DNA of 64,000 bases, from assembly GCF_902806685.2 (NCBI RefSeq), contig NC_048539.1, positions 1,500,501-1,564,500 on the forward strand, written 5' to 3'. Below are positions 1 through 10,000 of the stretch, one piece after another. How positions within the stretch are numbered: position 1 is the stretch's first letter; each line of letters begins with the position of its first letter. Origin of the DNA: Maniola hyperantus (lineage: Eukaryota; Arthropoda; Insecta; Lepidoptera; Nymphalidae). The notes under the pieces were generated by a model, which saw only the letters and a list, made by a program, of their open reading frames with translations, searched no databases and was not told the origin of the DNA. The position numbers and the translations under genes were made by a program.

Positions 1-128
1 GGGAAACTATCTGGAAAACATTACGTAATGGCAACGCTAATATTACATTATTCACGGAAAATCTTTTGTCACACAACACTTTCTTATAAATATACGTAAG
101 AACACAAATAAAATAAAAATATTTTTTT

Positions 129-357
129 CTAGCTGATGCCCGAGAGTTCGTCCGCGTGGAATAAGTTTTTTACAAATCCCGTACGAACTCTTTAATTTTC
201 GGGGATAAAAAGTAGCCTATGTCCTTCCCCGGGATGTAAGCTAACTCTGTACCAAATTTCATCAAAATCGGATGAACGGTTCAGCGTTGAAAAGCTAGCA
301 GACAGACACAGACACACTTTCGCATTTATAATATTACATAGTAAATATAGTATGGAT
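129..357 (+). repeat. REP-C copy
   Basis: Starts CTAGCTGATGCCCGAG and ends at a TAGTATGGAT terminus. The middle has the REP-C body (CTTCCCCGGGATG) and a short GACAGACA tract. It is nearly full length next to the 25.5 kb and 46.0 kb copies. Confidence 0.8.
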
Positions 358-389
358 TCAATTAAACATTTAATTTTAGTCTTGAATCG

Positions 390-610
390 TCATATGCATC
401 TACCACTGGTTCGGAATGCCTTTCCTACCGAGAAGAACCAGCAAGATACTCGGCTAACTGGCTTAGTTCTCCATAATGTTCTCAAAGGTGTGTGAAGCGG
501 CCAACCCGCACATGGCCAGCGTGGTAGACTATGGCCAAAACCCTTCTCACTATGAGAGGAGACCCGTGCTCTATAGTGAGCCGGCGATGGGTTGATCATG
601 ATGATGATGA
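390..610 (+). repeat. LINE 3'-end scrap joined to SINE-A 3' half
   Basis: From 395 to 455 the sequence matches a LINE-type tail seen again at 55715-55790 (ACCACTGGTTCGGAATGCC). It then passes into the SINE-A 3' half (TGTTCTCAAAGGTGTGTGAA) and the GATGATGATG tail at 598-609. The head with the pol III boxes is absent. Confidence 0.65.
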
Positions 611-612
611 AT

Positions 613-1160
613 TACATGCCAAGTAAATAAGGCATTGCAAGTTTATATTAAACAAAGTTTAAAATTAGCACCATGAAACTTTCTTGATAAATTCCGTGAA
701 AATGCCCAGTTGACTGAATCCTCCATCGAATTTAGCCTTTATCCTTAATAGCTATAAAGTCTAAAATAGTTTACTACCGTCAATCACTGCCTTGCAATCT
801 GGATACTAGCTGCATTGCATACATTAAGTTTTAGATTGCATTATTCGAATATAGTTTCTATTAGAATTTATTTAGAGATGATATTTGTTTGACCCGAAGA
901 AAAAGCTAGTTTCTAGGCAATACATGTCCATAGACCGTACCACTAACTATGGTGCGGAAAAAAGCAGCAGCAAGCAGTTTATCGAAAAAAAAACCTTAAA
1001 AAATATACTCAGGTACTTTAAGTAAAGGAAATTAAAGGAAAATAGGAAGTAAAGTTTTTAAGTAAATCATAAAAAATAGATAATAATAATGCGTCGATTC
1101 CACTGCGAAATAGAGTTGTAAGTATAGAGTTCCACATTCAATGCAATTTGAACATAACGA
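613..1160. other. No gene seen
   Basis: AT-rich sequence with no usable open frame and no repeat family shared within the window. Confidence 0.5.
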
Positions 1161-1164
1161 TTTA

Positions 1165-1576
1165 ATGACGATCTTTTATTGGTCAGTTTCAGTAGTAGAA
1201 TGCTGAACTTTGAACGATTATCACTTACACTCATAAAAACTTTTAGTCTGCAGCCCAGGTAGGAGCAGGTGCGTCCTGCGGGGCGGCCAGCGTATAGAAC
1301 AAACTCTTAATATTATTTAAAAGAAATTGGATGGAAGACGCACGGACGTGTTCTGATCGAAAGTGGGTGCCGACCGGCATGGAGAGTTATGGTATCGTGC
1401 CCACTGGCCGTCCTACAGGACGCACCCGCTCCCACATGGGCTGCAAACTACGAGCGTGAAGGATATTGGTAGGTACACAAAAAAGAAAATATGATTCTGG
1501 AAGATCATTGAAGTCGATCGTGGCGTTTCAAAGTTTCGCATTTTACTATTGAAACTGACCAATAAAAGATCGTAAT
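1165..1576. mobile_element. Foldback DNA element (MITE-like)
   Basis: Long inverted termini: left ACGATCTTTTATTGGTCAGT at about 1168 pairs with ACTGACCAATAAAAGATCGT ending near 1573. The pairing extends inward with mismatches, and a second inner pair (GCAGCCCAGGTAGGAGC and GCTCCCACATGGGCTGC) lies near 1250 and 1430. No transposase frame is present, so it is non-autonomous. I could not settle a target duplication. Confidence 0.75.
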
Positions 1577-1591
1577 TCAACCGTAATGTTC

Positions 1592-2220
1592 AACTAGCTT
1601 CTGCCCGCGGCTTCGCCCGCGTGGCCTACAGGAAAAAAATGTTATAATGTTTGTTTCTGAAAAAAAAAGCCATTTGTTTCCTGAATCCTGATGTTATAAT
1701 GTTTGTTTCTGAAAAAAAAATGCCATCAGGACGCGCACTCTGAACAGCACCGAATAACACATATAACCTTCCAACCCCCATTTCACCCCTTTAGGGGGGA
1801 TTTTGTCATAGTCGTTTCATAGATGACACCTAACCTCAAGAAAAAACCTACTTTCCAAATTTCAAGTTAATTATAATATGAATAATTAAAACTTTCCCAT
1901 ACAAACTTTCATCCCCTATTTTACCACCCTTATGGGCAAATTTTCCAAAAATCCTGAAACACGTATTTCTTTATTTGTGACCGAAAACTCAAATACCAAT
2001 TTTCATGCAAATAACTTGAAAAATGACCGACTTTCATACAAACTTCCATCCCCCATTTAACCCACTTAGGGGTGGAATTTCGAAAAATCCTTTCTTAGTG
2101 GATACTTACTCTTTACAAAGAATATACCCTCCAAATTTGATGTCTTTAGGGCCAGTGGTTTAGGCTGTGCGTTGATATCTATGTCAGTCAGTCAGGACTT
2201 TGAATTTTATATATATAGAT
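1592..2220 (+). repeat. Long REP-E-related element
   Basis: Begins CTAGCTTCTGCCCGCGGC and ends TTTATATATATAGAT like REP-E. It is about 630 bp rather than about 230, with three CATCCCC-type blocks in the middle and a short GTCAGTCAGTCAGG tract. It may be a longer parent of REP-E. Confidence 0.6.
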
Positions 2221-2575
2221 TACTTTTGCTTATCTACAAGTACACGGCACTGAGCGTTTAGCGCACTATACTTGGTGAAACGGAGTGTAAGTATGTGGGT
2301 AACAATATTTTTACTCAGTTCACCGGTTCTTTTAATTTTGAATGATAATCCCGGCCGGCAAGTTTTGTGAAGCGAACTTTATATAGTGAACATTAGCGGT
2401 GAATGAATATTGTAGCAGGATAATCGATTCGCCTTGAATAAAATATCTCTTTATCGAATATTTAACTTGGGCTTGGATACTGATATTGATAGTAGGTAAG
2501 GTCCTAATCCGATTATGGAAGGTGGCCTAGTTGTGAATAGCTGATCCATCCTGGCTTTGCTCTGTAATAACTAAA

Positions 2576-2890
2576 AGTCTGTTTTAGAATGTACAGGTAA
2601 AGACCTTTCATATGATACCCCACTTGATATAGTTATCTTACCTCGAAAATTAAAATATTAACTATTAGTTTACAATTAAATTTTTTTTATTATGTAGCCA
2701 CAAATTCACGGTTTTCAGATTATTCCCAGAATTTCAGCTATAAGACCTACCTACCTGCCAAATTTCATGATTCTAGGTCTACGGGAAGTACCCTGTAGGT
2801 TTCTTGACAGACAGACAGACAGACAGACAGGCAGACAACAAAGTGATCCAATAAGGGTTCCGTTTTTCCTTTTAAGGTACGGAACCCTAA
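2576..2890 (+). repeat. REP-D, 5'-truncated
   Basis: Lacks the CCGGCCAAGTGCGAGTC head but keeps the CTACCTACCTGCCAAATTTC core, the GACAGACA microsatellite and the closing hairpin AGGGTTCCGT...ACGGAACCCT. Confidence 0.75.
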
Positions 2891-2904
2891 TTATAAATTC
2901 CTTA

Positions 2905-2982
2905 ATTGCCCCTGCCTGGAATCGAACCCGGTAACTCCCACGTCTGAGACCACAGCGCTAACCACTACGCCAGGGAGGTATA
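2905..2982 (-). repeat. SINE-B head fragment
   Basis: Antisense tRNA-like head only. It holds the B box (GGTTCGATTCC on the minus strand) and the CCTCCCTGGCG start. The body is missing. Confidence 0.7.
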
Positions 2983-3223
2983 TCGTAGATTCCATCGTAA
3001 CTCGTGGGCAAAAAGCTTTCAATGTATAAAACCGCGAGAATTCTTCAGGCCATTGAAAGGTTTACGGCGAACTTTCAGAGATTTAGTAGGTGTTTGATTG
3101 CTATGGAGATAAAACTAGCAATTGTTAGTTTCAGGATTTATTGTATTTGTGGTTTAATTATATTGTGTTTTTATATTTTCATAACCTAACGCTATAGACA
3201 TCAGTACCCTTATTTCAGTACCT

Positions 3224-3610
3224 TTCAGTACCCTTATTATAAATGCGAAAGTGTGTTTGTTTGTTGGTTTGTCCTTCAATCACGTCGTAATAGTGCAACG
3301 AATTGACGTGATTTTGCATCGGTATAGATAAAGATCTGGAGAGTGACATAGGTTACTTTTTATCCCGGAAAGTCAAAGAGTTCCCACGGGATTTTTGAAA
3401 AACCTAATTCCATGCGGACGAAGTCGCCACCAGCTAGTAATATATATAAAAGGGGAAGGTCTGACTCCTGCTTTATAGCGTATGTCACTCTTCACGTATT
3501 TATCTATACCCATGCAAAAAACCACGTCAATCCGTTGCACAGTTGCGACGTGATTGAAGGACAAACCAACAAACAAACACACTTTCGCATTAAAAATAAG
3601 GGTATATAGA
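3224..3610. repeat. Two REP-C halves in inverted order
   Basis: 3224-3438 is a minus-oriented REP-C of the CAAACAAACA type. 3455-3608 is a plus-oriented partial copy of the same type. Together they form a hairpin-capable pair around a short spacer (3440-3455). The two open frames seen here on opposite strands are translations of this repeat, not genes. Confidence 0.7.
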
Positions 3611-3611
3611 A

Positions 3612-3841
3612 GACTAGCTTATGCGCGCGACTTCGTCCGCGTGGACTATAAAATTTCAAACCCCTATTTTACCCCCTTAGGAGTTGAATTTTCAAAAATC
3701 CTTTCTTAGCGGATGCCTACGTCATAATAGCTATCTGCATGCCAAATTTCAGCCCGATCCGTCCAGTAGTTTGAGCTGTGCGTTGATAGATCAGTCAGTC
3801 AGTCAGTCAGTCAGTCACCTTCTCCTTTTATATATATAGAT
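3612..3841 (+). repeat. REP-E copy
   Basis: Full-length: ACTAGCTTATGC start, CTATTTTACCCCCTTAGGAG body, (GTCA)6-like tract, TATATATATAGATA end. It directly abuts the REP-C fragment. Confidence 0.8.
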
Positions 3842-4044
3842 ACCCCATGTAGGTATATTAAGTTTGTCAAAGAGCTCAATCAATTTTAATCACCAAAAAC
3901 ATGTTTATCATGGTAACATTATAATAATGTATGCCCACATTAGTACCCATATACCTATTTACTCAGCATTAGCAAATAGTTCCCCTCAAGAAGGGTCGAA
4001 CCGTTTGGCCTTCAGCCAGGGAACTACTTTGGCAAAACATTGCG

Positions 4045-4457
4045 TAAGGCAGTGGTCCGACCGCCGACGATGAACGAGAAACGAGTAGAACTAGAAACTA
4101 TAAATGAGTTGGCAATCAGCGGGAAGCGAGTGTTAGTTTCGGTAGTCGCCGGGCTATTTAAGCGAGTGTGCAAGTGCGACTAGCGATTACTCGCGCCATT
4201 CGCCCGCGTTCGCTCAGTCCTGTGCGAATCTGCGCGCGCGTTACACGTGTTCAAGCGAGCGAGTTCATTATTGAAAGCTCGTCGCTCAGTGACAAAACTA
4301 GTTAAGCGAGTCGTCGCCGGCATTGTGAACAGTCAGAGAGCAACTTTTGATTGCATTTCTTTCGTTTACACGGAATGTACATTTATTGTGCGATTCTTGA
4401 GAGAGAAAATCGCCGATAGTTAGTCGTTTTCTCGCCGGCGGTCGGACCACTGCCTTA
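4045..4457. mobile_element. GC-rich foldback DNA element
   Basis: Terminal inverted repeats of 22 bp: AAGGCAGTGGTCCGACCGCC at the left pairs with GGCGGTCGGACCACTGCCTT at the right. TA lies at both outer edges, which would fit a TA target duplication. The interior is GC-rich, unlike its neighbours, with recurring GCGAGT/ACTCGC words. No transposase frame is seen. Confidence 0.8.
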
Positions 4458-4459
4458 TG

Positions 4460-5140
4460 GAGAAGCTATTAATATCACATCTACATCGAGACATCAATGT
4501 TTCTGATCACATTAAGTAATATTATTCGTTCGAGGTTAATTCATTTCCAATATCTGTACTAGCGTTTGCCCCTGAATTGGGTGTTATCTGTTGTTTCTTA
4601 GAACAAATTTTGTAATTTTTTTATTTTTGTCAAATAATGTCAAAGGTCTATTAAAAAGCTTTGCTTCAAAAAGTCCTACACAAAATACAGTAGGTAGATA
4701 CGCGGGCGAAAGTAATGCACAAGGAGAACCGAAGGAGATAGCAAATTTGTAGAGCACTGTCTCTGTCGCTGAGACCGATAAAACGTCATATAGGTATGAG
4801 TGACAGAGATAACGCTCTACAAAGCCGAAATATCATTCTAAAGGCCGATATACATTACTTTTATATGTTATAAAAAAATAGAGGTACCTACCTACTGTTA
4901 TATTCTTTCCTTAAAGTATTCTTTCCTCAAAAACTATATTTTCCGAGCGAAAAAGGTTTCCTTTATGCGTATGTAAATATATGGCTTCTACAGTGTTTAG
5001 GTTATGGCAATACTACAAGCTCACAACCCCATAAATAGTTTTATCGCAAACATAAAGGCTGACGTCAATCGCTGTTTACGACTTATATCGCTATCGATAA
5101 ACTTGTGCTTACCTCGATAGTTTAGTTTGACATCACTTCG
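4460..5140. other. No gene; small internal duplication
   Basis: Two related stretches near 4745-4860 and 5455-5550 share ACAAAGCC, ATGTCATTCTAAAGGCCGAT-like words. Nothing coding is seen. Confidence 0.5.
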
Positions 5141-5151
5141 CCATGTTGTGT

Positions 5152-5453
5152 ACAGTCATGATCAACCCATCGCCGGCTCACTACAGAGCACGGGTCTCCT
5201 CTCAGAGTGAGAAGGGTTTGGCCACGCTGGCCATGTGCGGTTTGGTAGACTTCACACGCCTTTGGGAACATTATGGAGAACTCTCAGGCATGCAGGTTTG
5301 CTCACGATGTTTTTCTTCACCGTTAAAGCAAGTGATATTTAATTTATCAAAACACGCATAACGCCGAAAAGTTAGAGGTGCGTGCCCGGGATCGAACCCC
5401 CGACCTTCGATTAGAAGGCTGACATCCTAACCACTAGGCTATCACAGCTTGTT
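5152..5453 (-). repeat. SINE-A copy, full length
   Basis: Read on the minus strand: the tRNA-like head with A box (TAGCCTAGTGGTTAGG) and B box (GGTTCGATCCC), the body, then the tail near 5152. It separates the two related stretches noted at 4745 and 5455. Confidence 0.85.
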
Positions 5454-5464
5454 GTGTAGACCGC

Positions 5465-6060
5465 TAAAACGTCATATGGGTATGGGTATGAGTGATAGAG
5501 ACGACGCTCTACAAAGCCCGAAATGTCATTCTAAAGGCCGATGTAGGAACATTACTTTGGGCTGCGTAAAAAAAAATCAAAAGCGTGTAAAATCAAAGAT
5601 TTAAAAAAACTCATATTTTTGTAAATCAGTAGGCCAGGAAGTCTCATTTTTATATTCCCTTACAATTTCACGAGAGAAAAACAGAAAACAGGACAAAAGG
5701 TTTTAAAACGAAAAGACCGTCGTTTTACTAGACTTAGCGTAAATTGCTTGCCAACCCTTGTTTATAAGACATGATATTCTGTTATATGTCTGTTATGAAC
5801 CCTTGAACATGGTATTTCATGAGCCGTTACTAAGTATGGGACACATTTATTACCAAGGAGTGAAAGTTCTCATAACCGTCATAGTTTGCGCCTAATGTGT
5901 TTCTATGACCAACATATTTTTTAGTCTCGGCTCTAGAGATGAAATATTATGTTGGAGAAAAAAATAAAAATGCATGAAAGAAATATATTCGATAATTTAT
6001 TTAAAAACAGTATTATACTGCGACTGAAAGAATCAATAACGTTCATCCCTAAAAAAACAT
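5465..6060. other. Neuroligin 3' flank
   Basis: AT-rich. It probably holds the distal 3' UTR of the neuroligin transcript. A second minus-strand AATAAA lies at 5996-6001. No coding signal is seen. Confidence 0.5.
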
Positions 6061-6069
6061 TCTCATACA

Positions 6070-6075
6070 TTTATT
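6070..6075 (-). terminator. Candidate poly(A) signal of neuroligin
   Basis: Minus-strand AATAAA about 50 nt after the neuroligin stop codon. A second AATAAA follows at 6001-5996. Both are canonical hexamers, but the region is AT-rich, so choosing between them needs transcript data. Confidence 0.45.
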
Positions 6076-6125
6076 TACACATCACGAATTCGATACTTTT
6101 GGAAAGTCTTAAATTAGTTTAAATG

Positions 6126-7084
6126 TCACACTCTCATTTCGTCGATCGCCGCCTGAGGAAGATTAGAGGGATGGAGGGATTTCCCTCTTCTTAAAGTCGC
6201 GTGAGGGACTCTAGAATTGTCTTCTCTCCCAGGAGAATCAGCCGAGCCGTTTGGAGGATACTTTTGTCGCAAGTCGTGCATTGGCGGTGAATTACTAAAT
6301 TGGTTCAAATTCTTGGGTAACGTTGCGTAACTCCCCACTTGGGGATAGCTAACGTTTGGCAACCTGAAACTGCTATTGCGACTGCCCAATTTACTTGGCA
6401 ACATCATATTATCTATGCTCAGCGTCGGGCTGGGCGATTTCGGACCGTCTAACGGGCCCTTAAAGTTCAAATTCGACATGCTCGTGTCAGCCATCATTTT
6501 CTTTCTATTTTGCCGTTCGATGTCCACAACTAAACTCGGGGCGATGTTCGGGTCGATATGATAATGGGAGTGTTTCCCTGATATTGTTTCGAAGTGTTTC
6601 TCGTTGAACCGTTGCTGTTTTCCTCGGGATCGGGACTTGTCCCTTTGGTAGTATACGCCTGCGAATATAAGGACGTTTAGGATAAGTAGGGAGCATCCAA
6701 TAGCGATCGTTACGCTTAGAGCTGTGGAATACGCCGCATAGCCCGCGGCTTCTAAATTGGCTAGAGTATTATCGGTGGTATTGAGAGTCTGCAAATCTCT
6801 AGTTGGTATGATCGTCGCGCACGTAGCCAATATCGAATCGACGGTGGTTAGGGCTGTATCGGAATATGCGGTGCCATTTCGCCTTATCGGATCATTATCG
6901 GTATTCCGTGCTAAAGGATCCGGTCTGACGATGCCTTCGTAAAGATCTTGTTCGTTATGGTTTCTGAACAGGTTGTGCCGCGCGGCGACGTCCTCCATCC
7001 CTGCTCTGTGCAGCTCGGGTACAAGACGTAACCAGACTGACAGTTGGTGCGCCCGGAAGTGGTTCTTCATTCGTGGTTTCATGC
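6126..7084 (-). CDS. Nlg: Neuroligin exon 10 (last coding exon)
   Basis: Acceptor TTCCAACAG ends at 7085. The exon adds GC to the G left by exon 9, then reads MKPRMKNHFRAHQLSVWLRL, a strongly conserved neuroligin stretch before the stalk. Residues 862-891 of the whole protein form a membrane helix (core IAIGCSLLILNVLIFAGVYY) followed by basic RDKSRSRGK, placing the last 170 residues in the cytoplasm. The tail is rich in Ser, Pro and Asn. The stop is TGA at 6126-6128. The last residues MRV fit a class II PDZ ligand (hydrophobic-x-hydrophobic), whereas vertebrate neuroligins end in a class I motif. Several shorter open frames inside this exon on both strands are shadows. Confidence 0.95.
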
Positions 7085-10000
7085 CTGTTGGAAAAATAAC
7101 ACATTTGATTTATTTATTCCCTTGACAGAGAGGTCTATTACAATGTGTTTATTAGAACAGCAGCACCGAATTATTGATATTTTTTCGATTGACGCTAAGC
7201 CATTCGTACTAAGAGTATAAATGCAATAGCGTGTCTATCTTTTGTCATGGGTAATTTGGTACAGAGATAGCTGGCATTCTGAAGGCGGATAGGCTCCTTC
7301 TCAGATAAGTACATAGTTGAATGAATCCTTGGGGTTATTAAAGAACCATTCAAATCCATGCGAACGAAGGTGCGAGAATCATCAGGTGATGACTATAATT
7401 TTATGAAAACACAAGAACACCATTTATTATTGATCAATTATATTCAGTAACTAGCTTATGCTCGCAACTTCGTCTGCATGGACAACATAAATACCAACCC
7501 GCTATTTTACTCCCTTAGGGGTTGAATTTTCAAAAATCCCTTCTTAGCGGATGCTTATGTCATAATAGCTATTTGCATGCCAAATTTCAGCCCAATTCGA
7601 CCAGTAGTTTCAGTTGTTCGTCGATAGATCAGACACTCAGTCAGTCACCTTTTCCTATATATTTAGAAGAAGATTCCACTAATCAATCATAGAGAAGGTT
7701 CAAGTTACAAGTTCGGTACTTAGGGGGAGTTTACAGCATAATATTGTCTCCAAAAGGGGTAGGTTGTAGGGGTGTGGGTAAATAAATTATTCCTATCTTT
7801 ATTTTGGTTGTTTTTACATAGCTTCGACCTAACAAAAGAATAAATTTCAAGGGTGGGTGTAATATTTTTAAAAGACAGTCAGCATTTTGCTGCTGAAAAT
7901 AAATTTACATTTTAATAGCGCAACCTTTCTGAAAAATGACTTTGCATGGACATTACTACCAAGCTGTCGAGATAAATTAGGTATGCTAAGTAGTTTACAC
8001 ATAAAATCCATAGTTATGATAATTCTAAAATAAAAAAAGAGCCTCAATAGCTCAACCGGTATAGGAGTGGACTGAAACCGAAAGGTCGACGGTTCAAATC
8101 CCGCCCGTTGCACTATTGTCGTACCTACTCCTAGCACAGGCCTGACGCTTAATTGGAGATGTAAGGGGTTTTTTTTTAAGAATATTAGTCATTTAACATG
8201 ACTAATATTCTTAAAAAAAAATAAAAAAAATATATTTTCATACATTGGGTATCACCAAGCGATTTAGCGTTCCGGTGCGATGCCGTGTACAAACCAAAGG
8301 GGTATCATCATCATGATCAACCCATAACCGGCTCACTACAGAGCACGGGTCTCCTCTCAGAGTGAGAAGGGTTTTGGCCATAGTCTACCACGCTGACGAT
8401 ATGCGGATTGGTAGACTTCACACACCTTTGAGAACATTATGGAGAACTCTCAGGCATGCAGGTTTCCACACAATGTTTTCCTTCACCGTTAAAGCAAGTG
8501 ATATTTAATCAATGAAAACGCACATAACTCCGAAAAGTTAGAGCTGCGTGCCCGGGATCGAACCCCCAACCTCCGATTAGAAGGCGGACGTCCTAACCAC
8601 TAGACTATCACAGCAAAAGGGGTATACAAAGCTTTAAAAACCGATTAGACAGACACGGCAAAAACACGGTAGAGTATCAACGTCGAACCAATTTAGCGTT
8701 AATGTAAAATGGACTTTAACCCTCTAACAAATAAACCTGAAATAGCGGTGGAATAGTTATACTCTGTTTTGTCTTTCTCTGTCATCAGTAATTTGACATT
8801 TGAAGGAAAAAGACAAAACAGAGTATAACTATTCCACCGCTATTCCAGGTTTATTTGTTAGAGGATAAAGGTTTAGTTCATCCCACAGAGAATTCAAACT
8901 CAAGAGTACGCATATACACGGTTTTGCATGAAAACACAATCGTTAAATGTTGGCGGGGGACAGGGGAGAATGCTTTGTTGTGATTGGTGGACTCAAAAGT
9001 CACGTAACCAGGACAATGTGCGGAATGAGGGTACCGAACGGGCGGGGATCGACTTTTATGCTAAGCAACTGCCTAAGCTTGACGATCGGGGGTGTCCGGC
9101 TATTAAGCATCTATAAGTGGTGGTCTGTGAGTTCATCCATACATCTACACTCAAGGCTCTGTGTATTGTATAATTGGGTATTTGACTCCAACATTTTTAT
9201 TACTTTATTATAAACGAGGACAAAAATAATGACGTAAACTGAAAAAATTAATTAAATCGATCAAATAACAAAAAAGTTATAAGCATTTAAATATTTCTGA
9301 TTGGATAGAGATAGCGATATACAATTTTGACGTCACACCTTACTAATGCCATAGTAGCTTCGTGCGGTTTCATACAAATATTCGTTTTGCGAGCAAGGGA
9401 TAGAAGACCCTCCCACTCATAAATTAAAATGCCTGTTTGTAAATCTTAGTTGGATTTTAATATTTTTTTCAGCGTACGTCATTATTTTTATCCTAGTTTA
9501 TAATTAAGTAATAATATTTATTAAATTCAATAGTAGTAAAATACCCAATTATGCTGTTATAATACCGCGCTAAGCCAAACTAACCTCTATTTTCATACTA
9601 CACCTTTTTCAGGTTATCTAAAACCATTGGGAGAGTCTGTTATCAATAAAATGCAGATTTATTCAGTCGTCTCCAACGCTCGCACGATAAGGCATGGCTT
9701 TTCTACTACATCTGTTAGATCATAGTTTAACAATCGTACAGTTTGGTAACAAAACTTGATCAAAGAAAATATGACGAGTGGGACAAATTTGTTTGACTGA
9801 CTGACTGATCTATCAAAGACCGGCTGAAATTTGGCATGCAGATAGCTATTATGACGTAGACATCCGCTAAAAAAGAATGTTTGAAAATTCAATCTCTAAA
9901 GGGGTAAAATAGGGGTTGAAATTGTGTAGTCCACGCGAATGAAGTCGTGGGCATAAGCTAGTAACATTAATAATTATGGAAGCACTGATTATTAATTTGC

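Noticed and set aside
8041..8112. Functional tRNA gene
   Set aside because: It has A- and B-box-like words but no pairing acceptor stem. The downstream text and terminal hairpin fit a SINE.
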